DNA from: Bacteroidales bacterium
Lineage (GTDB): Bacteria; Bacteroidota; Bacteroidia; Bacteroidales; F082
Direction of reading: 5' to 3'
NCBI GenBank assembly: GCA_024762735.1
Contig: JANTGU010000002.1
Span: forward strand, 1-28,837
Length of the DNA stretch: 28,837 bases
Shown here: positions 15,172-20,261 of the stretch, one piece after another
Position numbering within the stretch: the stretch's first letter is position 1
Layout of the letters: the number at the start of each line of letters is the position of its first letter
Notes under the pieces: model-generated
Databases searched by the model: none
Seen by the model: only the letters and a program-made list of their open reading frames with translations
Told to the model about the DNA's origin: nothing
Made by a program: the position numbers and the translations under genes

Positions 15172-17223
15172 ATGACTAACAAACCGGCACGATATACCAT
15201 CACTTCGGCATTACCCTATGCCAACGGACCCATCCACATCGGACACCTGGCAGGGGTGTACGTTCCTGCTGACATCTACGCACGCTATCTTCGTTTAAAA
15301 GGCGAAGATGTGCTCTTTATTGGCGGATCCGATGAGCATGGCGTTCCCATCACCATTAAAGCACGCAAAGAGGGAGTTTCTCCGCAGGATATCGTGGATC
15401 GGTATCATGGAATTATTAAAAAGTCATTCGAGGATTTTGGTATCTCTTTCGACGTTTATTCGCGCACTTCAGCACCCATCCACCATGAAACGGCTTCAGC
15501 CTTTTTTAAAAAATTATACGACGAGGGCAAGTTTATCGAAAAAAGCAATGAGCAGTATTACGACAAGGAAAACCATCAGTTTTTGGCTGACAGGTATATC
15601 ACCGGAACCTGCCCCCATTGTGGTTACGAAAAAGCATACGGCGACCAGTGCGAAAGTTGCGGCACCTCATTAAGCCCCCTTGAATTGATTAACCCGAAAT
15701 CGGCTTTAAGTGGTAACGTGCCTGTGCTTAAAGAGACCAAACACTGGTACTTACCCCTGAACGATTACGAAGGGTGGCTGACGGAATGGATTTTGGAAGG
15801 CCATAAAGACGATTGGAAATCCAACGTTTACGGCCAGGTGAAGTCATGGATTGATCAGGGACTGCAACCCCGTGCTGTTACCCGCGACCTGAACTGGGGT
15901 GTAAAAGTTCCTGTTGAAGGCGCCGAAGGAAAGGTGCTTTATGTTTGGTTTGATGCTCCCATCGGATACATTTCGGCTTCGAGAGAATGGAGCAAAAAAA
16001 GCGGCAAGGATTGGGAACCTTACTGGAAATCGGACGACAGCAAACTGGTTCATTTTATTGGCAAGGACAACATTGTTTTTCACTGCATTATCTTCCCGGT
16101 CATGCTGAAAGCCGAAGGTTCTTACATCATGCCCGACAACGTACCTGCCAACGAGTTTATGAACCTGGAAAACGATAAAATTTCCACTTCCCGCAACTGG
16201 GCTGTCTGGCTGCACGAGTACCTCGAAGAGTTTCCCGGAAAACAGGATGTGCTGCGCTACGTGCTCACGGCCAATGCGCCTGAAACCAAGGACAACGACT
16301 TTACCTGGAAAGATTTTCAGTCTCGTAACAACAACGAGCTGCTGGCCGTGTTTGGTAATTTTGTGAACAGAACCCTGGTGCTGACCAAAAAGTATTTTGA
16401 CAGCGTGGTACCTGAACGCACCAACCTTACCGCCGATGATGAAGCCACGTTGCAGGCTTTGGCAGATTTTCCCGATAAGATTGCACACAGCATCGAACTC
16501 TATCGCTTTCGTGAAGCACTTGGCGAATTGATGAATCTCGCACGCCTGGGCAATAAATACCTTACTGAAAACGAACCCTGGAAAATATTTAAAACCAATC
16601 CCGACAGGGTAAAAACCATTATGAATGTTTCGTTGCAAATTGCAGCCAACCTCGCTGTTTTGTCGGAACCTTTTCTGCCTTTTACCTCTGACAAGCTTTA
16701 CAAAATGATTAATCTGGAAAGTAAATCGTGGGATGATGCAGGCAACCCTGATTTCCTTAAAGCAGGCCATCCCTTGAATAAACCCGAGTTTCTTTTTGAA
16801 AAGATTGAAGACAGTGAAGTAGAAGCACAAGTACAAAAGCTGTTGGACACCAAAAAGCAGAACGAGCTGGCTGAAGTGAAAGCAGCCCCGGCCAAACCCG
16901 AGATCGAGTTTGACGATTTTATGAAGATGGACATACGTACCGGAACCATCCTGGAAGCCGAAAAGGTGGCCAAAACAAAAAAACTGTTGAAACTTAAAAT
17001 CGATACGGGCATCGACCAAAGAACTGTGGTGTCAGGTATTGCGGAGTATTACGAACCTGAAAAGATTATCGGCAAACAGGTTTCTATTTTGGTGAATCTA
17101 AAACCCCGTAAGCTGCGCGGCATCATGTCGCAAGGCATGATATTAATGGCCGAAGACAAAGATGGCAAATTGGTGTTTGTATCACCTGATGAGAACGTAA
17201 GCAACGGGAGTGAGGTAAAGTAG
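15172..17223 (+). CDS. metG: Methionyl-tRNA synthetase
   Basis: The 683-residue class I synthetase charges tRNA-Met in the cytoplasm. The HIGH motif is at residues 22-25. A zinc knuckle is formed by C147, C150, C160 and C163 (CPHC...CESC). The second ATP signature is KISTS (336-340) in place of KMSKS, which is the form I recall for Bacteroidota MetRS. The anticodon-binding helical domain follows (about 400-555). A C-terminal tRNA-binding OB-fold (about 575-683; MKMDIRTGTILEAEKV, LKLKIDTG, RGIMSQGMILMAE) is present. I chose the ATG at 15172 rather than the upstream TTG, which overlaps the promoter box. A weak inverted repeat (GCCTA/TAGGC) follows the stop, but no strong terminator is seen. Confidence 0.97.
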   Translation: MTNKPARYTITSALPYANGPIHIGHLAGVYVPADIYARYLRLKGEDVLFIGGSDEHGVPITIKARKEGVSPQDIVDRYHGIIKKSFEDFGISFDVYSRTSAPIHHETASAFFKKLYDEGKFIEKSNEQYYDKENHQFLADRYITGTCPHCGYEKAYGDQCESCGTSLSPLELINPKSALSGNVPVLKETKHWYLPLNDYEGWLTEWILEGHKDDWKSNVYGQVKSWIDQGLQPRAVTRDLNWGVKVPVEGAEGKVLYVWFDAPIGYISASREWSKKSGKDWEPYWKSDDSKLVHFIGKDNIVFHCIIFPVMLKAEGSYIMPDNVPANEFMNLENDKISTSRNWAVWLHEYLEEFPGKQDVLRYVLTANAPETKDNDFTWKDFQSRNNNELLAVFGNFVNRTLVLTKKYFDSVVPERTNLTADDEATLQALADFPDKIAHSIELYRFREALGELMNLARLGNKYLTENEPWKIFKTNPDRVKTIMNVSLQIAANLAVLSEPFLPFTSDKLYKMINLESKSWDDAGNPDFLKAGHPLNKPEFLFEKIEDSEVEAQVQKLLDTKKQNELAEVKAAPAKPEIEFDDFMKMDIRTGTILEAEKVAKTKKLLKLKIDTGIDQRTVVSGIAEYYEPEKIIGKQVSILVNLKPRKLRGIMSQGMILMAEDKDGKLVFVSPDENVSNGSEVK

Positions 17224-17384
17224 GCCTAAAAAAAATTCTGTATAGGCTTTAAAACAAGGCTATCCATTAATTTATAGCAAGCATACGGGCAAGCCTCCCC
17301 AAAAGAGATTTTTAGTGATGTAGCATTGTGGTAGACAAAAAATTTGGCCTCTCTGAAACATCAAATCTCAACTCAAAAAAACTG

Positions 17385-17427
17385 TACTTTTTGTAATCTG
17401 TTTTAACAAATAGTATTACTTTTTGTA
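17385..17427 (+). repeat. Direct repeat TACTTTTTGTA, two copies 32 bp apart
   Basis: Exact 11-bp copies at 17385-17395 and 17417-17427 in the 284-bp gap between metG and the transaldolase gene, about 42-84 bases upstream of the -7 box. The 32-bp period is close to three helical turns, so a binding-site pair is possible. In AT-rich DNA chance is also plausible. Confidence 0.3.
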
Positions 17428-17468
17428 TTTTTCAACAAGAAAAAAATATTCTATTAGCAAAGAGATAA

Positions 17469-17476
17469 TATCTTTG
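17469..17476 (+). promoter_or_regulatory. Candidate -7 box (TATCTTTG) for the transaldolase gene
   Basis: It matches TAnnTTTG 31 bases before the ATG at 17508. No clear -33 box in the AT-rich DNA upstream. Confidence 0.5.
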
Positions 17477-17507
17477 AAAAAATTTTGAAAAAGTAACCTT
17501 GAATACG

Positions 17508-18464
17508 ATGAACACGTTAGAGCAATTAAAAAAATACACCACCGTGGTGGCCGACACCGGCGATTTTGAGTCGATGAAAAAGTACCAACCACAGGATGCT
17601 ACCACCAATCCTTCGTTGATATTGGCAGCAGCACAAAACCCGAAATACAAAACGTTGATTGATGATGCCGTGGCTTTTGCCCGCAAGCAGCAGGGCGACA
17701 TCCACCAAAAACTTCGTTTTGGTTTAAAAAAGGTTTCTGTTAACTTTGGGTTGGAAATTCTTAACATTGTCCCCGGCCGTGTTTCCACCGAGGTGGATGC
17801 CCGCCTATCGTTCCGTATTTATGATACCATTTCGTATGCCAAAGGTTTAATCCGTCTTTACGAAAAAGAAGGTATTTCACGCGAGCGGGTTTTGATAAAA
17901 ATAGCTGCCACATGGGAAGGCATCAAAGCGGCTGAAATTCTGGAAAAAGAGGGCATCCACACCAATCTGACATTGCTCTTTAGCAAGGTGCAGGCCATCT
18001 GCTGTGCTGAAGCCGGTGTTACACTCATCTCGCCCTTTGTAGGTCGTATTTTAGACTGGTATAAAAAGGATCGGGGTGTTGACCATATTCCGGCCACAGA
18101 AGACCCGGGCGTGCTATCAGTTACAGATATCTACCATTACTATAAAAAGTTTGAGTTCAACACCGAAATCATGGGTGCCAGTTTTCGTAACAAGGAAGAG
18201 ATCATCGAGCTGGCGGGGTGCGACCTGCTGACCATCTCACCCACCCTGTTGGGAGAGCTTGAGAACAGCAACATCGACGTTGTTCCTAAGCTTACCGTTG
18301 AAGCTGCCAAAGCCCTGCAAATTGAGGCTGAGCACTACAACGAGATGGAGTTTCGCTGGGCCCTTAACGATGATGCCATGGCTCACGAAAAACTATCGGA
18401 AGGCATCCGCCGCTTTAGCAACGACCTGCGTCAACTGGAGAAATATTTTTTGGAGAGGATATAA
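17508..18464 (+). CDS. tal: Transaldolase
   Basis: The 318-residue enzyme belongs to the classical (TalB-size) transaldolases of the non-oxidative pentose phosphate pathway, transferring dihydroxyacetone units between sugar phosphates. The Schiff-base lysine is K131 in RVLIKIAATWEGI. Other family residues visible are D16 (VADTGDF), the N in TTNPSL, the acidic residue in STEVDARLS and SPFVGRILDWYKK. I chose the ATG at 17508 over an in-frame TTG nine bases upstream, because the short lead before the LEQLKKYTTVVADTG segment fits the family. It is monocistronic by position; the tRNA gene promoter begins inside its 3' end. Confidence 0.96.
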   Translation: MNTLEQLKKYTTVVADTGDFESMKKYQPQDATTNPSLILAAAQNPKYKTLIDDAVAFARKQQGDIHQKLRFGLKKVSVNFGLEILNIVPGRVSTEVDARLSFRIYDTISYAKGLIRLYEKEGISRERVLIKIAATWEGIKAAEILEKEGIHTNLTLLFSKVQAICCAEAGVTLISPFVGRILDWYKKDRGVDHIPATEDPGVLSVTDIYHYYKKFEFNTEIMGASFRNKEEIIELAGCDLLTISPTLLGELENSNIDVVPKLTVEAAKALQIEAEHYNEMEFRWALNDDAMAHEKLSEGIRRFSNDLRQLEKYFLERI

Positions 18465-18482
18465 AGAAAAGTTCTATTTTTG
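18449..18482 (+). promoter_or_regulatory. Promoter of tRNA-Arg (TTTG-N22-TATTTTTG)
   Basis: A -33 TTTG (18449-18452) and a -7 TATTTTTG (18475-18482) are separated by 22 bases, close to the Bacteroidota arrangement. The -7 box ends 13 bases before the first base of the tRNA. The -33 part lies inside the last codons of the transaldolase gene. Confidence 0.6.
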
Positions 18483-18495
18483 CAGCACTTTAATT

Positions 18496-18567
18496 GGCCC
18501 CATAGTTCAAGGGATAGAATAGAAGTTTCCTAAACTTTAGATCCAGGTTCGAGTCCTGGTGGGGCTA
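18496..18567 (+). tRNA. tRNA-Arg (anticodon CCU)
   Basis: A complete cloverleaf can be drawn. The acceptor stem is GGCCCCA with TGGGGCT (first pair G-U) and A73. The D arm is GTTC/GAAT. The anticodon arm is GAAGT-TTCCTAA-ACTTT with anticodon CCT, the variable loop is AGAT, and the T arm is CCAGG-TTCGAGT-CCTGG. It reads AGG codons. The 3' CCA is not encoded; CTA follows A73. Its last part, from the end of the D stem on, is duplicated at 18829-18915. A GIY-YIG gene starts 14 bases after the tRNA end with no recognisable promoter between, so they may share a transcript. Confidence 0.93.
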
Positions 18568-18581
18568 CTACTTCCTTTCTT

Positions 18582-18833
18582 ATGCCCTACTACGCTTACG
18601 TTTTATATTCTGATTCCGGTCAATGCTTTTACAAAGGACATTGTGAGAATCTTCATGCTCGATTAAAGGAGCACAACCTTGGAAAAACCAAGTCAAACAA
18701 AGCCTTTCGACCCTGGAAGATTGTTTATTACGAGGAGTTTAACACAAGAGAAGAAGCAATCATACGTGAAAAATATTTTAAAACTGCCGCAGGAAGAAGG
18801 TTTCTTAAGAGAAGCATGCAATTAAAAAAATAG
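18582..18833 (+). CDS. Small GIY-YIG nuclease-family protein nested in a tRNA duplication
   Basis: The 83-residue product is a single GIY-YIG domain, the catalytic fold of UvrC, of homing nucleases such as I-TevI and of many short stand-alone proteins. It shows YYAYVLYS (3-10, the GIY strand) and CFYKGHCENL (15-24, YKG in place of YIG). It also has the conserved-Arg helix ARLKEHN (26-32), WKIVYYEEF (45-53) and EEAIIREKYFK (57-67) with the catalytic Glu region. It is very basic and has no separate DNA-binding domain. The ATG is 14 bases after the tRNA. The TAG stop is formed by bases 3-5 of the second tRNA copy, so the reading frame ends exactly where the duplication begins. Nuclease activity and target are not proven; a specific cut in the tRNA-Arg gene is the inference from context. 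Confidence 0.82.
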   Translation: MPYYAYVLYSDSGQCFYKGHCENLHARLKEHNLGKTKSNKAFRPWKIVYYEEFNTREEAIIREKYFKTAAGRRFLKRSMQLKK

Positions 18834-18915
18834 AAGTTTCCTAAACTTTAGATCCAGGTTCCCCGCCCGTACCGAACGGCACGTTCGGGCGGGGAGTCCT
18901 GGTGGGGCTACTACT
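18829..18915 (+). repeat. Duplicated 3' part of tRNA-Arg with a hairpin inserted in the T-loop
   Basis: 18829-18861 repeats 18518-18550 exactly (33 bp) and 18894-18915 repeats 18551-18572 exactly (22 bp). Between them are 32 extra bases that split the T-loop TTC/GAG. The copy lacks the acceptor 5' strand and D arm, so it cannot form a tRNA. The two exact matches mean the duplication is recent or kept uniform by recombination. Confidence 0.9.
18861..18894. repeat. GC-rich hairpin insertion in the tRNA remnant
   Basis: CCCCGCCCG (18861-18869) pairs with CGGGCGGGG (18886-18894). Inside, AACG (18875-18878) pairs with CGTT (18882-18885) around a GCA loop, leaving the 5-nt one-sided bulge TACCG (18870-18874). 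The inserted 32 bases proper are 18862-18893; the flanking C and G come from the tRNA. The architecture is the same as the repeat at 1727-1761. Confidence 0.7.
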
Positions 18916-18972
18916 AAAACCTTTAACACCCTTTACGCAAGTTTACAGGAATATTTATTTTCATTGGCAAAA

Positions 18973-20139
18973 TCATTGCCTCATGATTTGCTCCAGCTTG
19001 CCGGTAGCTTCGTCCCAGCTATAATGTTGGTGCACAAACTTAAACCCTGCGCCGGCAAGCTCCCCGGCATATTTTTCATGCTGCAAAAGCTTCACGATGT
19101 GATCGGCAATTTTTCTTCCGGTATCACCAATCAATATCTCTTTTCCATCAGCAGCGCGAAGGGCATCGTTGGCCAACGAAGTGGTAATGGCAGGAATTTT
19201 CATTGCCATCGCTTCGAGTAACTTGTTTTGTAACCCGGTACCAATGCGCATGGGGGCCACAAAAACCCTTGCCGATGAGTAGGCATCACGAATATCGTCG
19301 AGCCAACCGGAAACCTTAACTTTATCATTTTCCAACGCTTTAACCTTTGCCGCGGGTTTGGCACCTGCCAACAACACCCTGGCTTCGGGCAACACCTTCC
19401 ATACCATTGGCATCACCTCATTAATCAGATAACCGGCGGCATCCACATTAGGCGGATAGCTCATGTTGCCGGTAAACACCAGGTCGTACTGCTTATCGGC
19501 ATCCATCGGTTTGAAAAAATCGTAATCTACTCCGTTGGGTATAACGGCAATGTCGTTTTTATCGCTTACCTGCATCAAATCACGATCGGGGTAAGAAATA
19601 ATCGTTTTGTGGTCAAAGGCCCAAAACATCTTCTCTTCATAAGTCACCAACCGCCTGTACTCCAACCTCAAAACCGGTTTCATCCAAAACGGCGACCGTT
19701 CCACACGGCGCTTTACCCCATAAGAAAACACATCCTGATAGTCGATAGTTTTAGGTGCCGGCAAATCAGTTCCGTACGCGGCAGTACGAAGCAGCTGGCA
19801 ATAAACATGATCGGGATGATACTCATAAAAAAGTTGCTTTATCTTTTTGTTGGCCCTGCCATTAAAAAAATAACCCACCTGCAACGGAAGTCCCTTGAAA
19901 AAAGCCCTGAGAATATTAAACGGAACAGCAAACCGGGGCAGATCGATAAAATTGATGGAACGGCAATAAGGCTGTAATTTGCTAAACGCTTTTTGCTTAT
20001 CCAGTTTGGGATTGTGGTTTAGTGCACACAAAATGATTTCGTTATTTTTCGACAGCGATTTGATCTGCTGAAAAGCACGTAACTTATCCCCTTTTTCCAA
20101 AGGATAAGGCACACGCGGAAGAATAACAAAAATCCTCAT
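18973..20139 (-). CDS. Family-4-like glycosyltransferase
   Basis: The 388-residue cytoplasmic or membrane-associated enzyme has two Rossmann-like domains of the GT-B fold. The N-terminal half starts MRIFVILPRVPYPLEKGDKLRA, typical of sugar transferases that build surface or exopolysaccharides. The C-terminal half has VIPNGVDYDFF, LVFTGNMSYPPN, VSGWLDD, VFVAPMRIGTGLQNKLLEAMAM (nucleotide-sugar-binding region with the EAMA motif) and a C-terminal WDEA helix. It resembles the sugar transferases found beside exosortase/PEP-CTERM polysaccharide loci, but no such locus is visible here. The ATG at 20139 is preferred over a TTG 36 bases upstream, because the strand MRIFVILPR is the expected first strand. 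It is a lone gene, so the glycan it makes is unknown. Confidence 0.85.
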   Translation of the reverse strand: MRIFVILPRVPYPLEKGDKLRAFQQIKSLSKNNEIILCALNHNPKLDKQKAFSKLQPYCRSINFIDLPRFAVPFNILRAFFKGLPLQVGYFFNGRANKKIKQLFYEYHPDHVYCQLLRTAAYGTDLPAPKTIDYQDVFSYGVKRRVERSPFWMKPVLRLEYRRLVTYEEKMFWAFDHKTIISYPDRDLMQVSDKNDIAVIPNGVDYDFFKPMDADKQYDLVFTGNMSYPPNVDAAGYLINEVMPMVWKVLPEARVLLAGAKPAAKVKALENDKVKVSGWLDDIRDAYSSARVFVAPMRIGTGLQNKLLEAMAMKIPAITTSLANDALRAADGKEILIGDTGRKIADHIVKLLQHEKYAGELAGAGFKFVHQHYSWDEATGKLEQIMRQ

Positions 20140-20210
20140 TGAACCGGCATTTGGGTTGAATTGACTTAGGGGCAAATTTCGGATAATTATTAATAGGTTT
20201 GGTCAACTGA

Positions 20211-20218
20211 CAAAAATA
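20211..20218 (-). promoter_or_regulatory. Candidate -7 box (TATTTTTG) for the glycosyltransferase gene
   Basis: On the minus strand this reads TATTTTTG, matching TAnnTTTG, 72 bases upstream of the ATG at 20139. The intervening leader is unremarkable. Confidence 0.35.
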
Positions 20219-20233
20219 GTTCGGGTAAAATAA

Positions 20234-20260
20234 CTATTTTAGCAAATCTAATTTTATCAC
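20234..20260 (+). promoter_or_regulatory. Promoter-proximal motif pair shared with susC (regulator gene copy)
   Basis: CTATTTTAGC (20234-20243) and ATTTTATCAC (20251-20260) lie directly before the regulator ATG at 20262. Both 10-mers occur in the same order upstream of susC (23323-23346). TATTTTAG resembles a -7 box (TAnnTTTG with one change). Confidence 0.4.
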
Positions 20261-20261
20261 C

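Larger units (their letters stand above)
18518..18915 (+). mobile_element. Candidate minimal tRNA-targeting element: GIY-YIG gene between two copies of the tRNA-Arg 3' part
   Basis: A 55-bp direct repeat flanks the unit. Copy 1 (18518-18572) is the 3' part of the functional tRNA-Arg gene. Copy 2 (18829-18915) is identical except for a 32-nt insertion. Only 256 bp lie between the copies and almost all of it is the GIY-YIG gene. The arrangement is what remains when an element inserts into a tRNA gene and supplies a replacement 3' end, as integrative islands do. Here the only gene is a homing-type nuclease and there is no integrase. The mobility is inference; the repeat is seen directly. Confidence 0.6.

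Noticed and set aside
15844..17019. A 391-codon open frame on the minus strand inside metG
   Set aside because: The plus strand here is unambiguous MetRS. The antisense frame has no recognisable domain and low-complexity Phe/His/Gln-rich composition typical of a shadow frame.
17224..17250. Terminator after metG
   Set aside because: The only symmetry is a 5-bp GCCTA/TAGGC pair with a large loop and few T residues; too weak to call.
18582..18833. UvrC or an SLX1-type repair nuclease
   Set aside because: Only the single small GIY-YIG domain is present, with no UvrC helix-hairpin-helix or zinc finger.
18829..18915. A second tRNA-Arg gene
   Set aside because: It lacks the acceptor 5' strand and the D arm, and the T-loop is interrupted by 32 bases. 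It can only be a remnant.
20140..20175. TTG start for the glycosyltransferase twelve codons upstream of the ATG
   Set aside because: The added residues do not resemble the family, whose first strand starts at MRIFVILPR.
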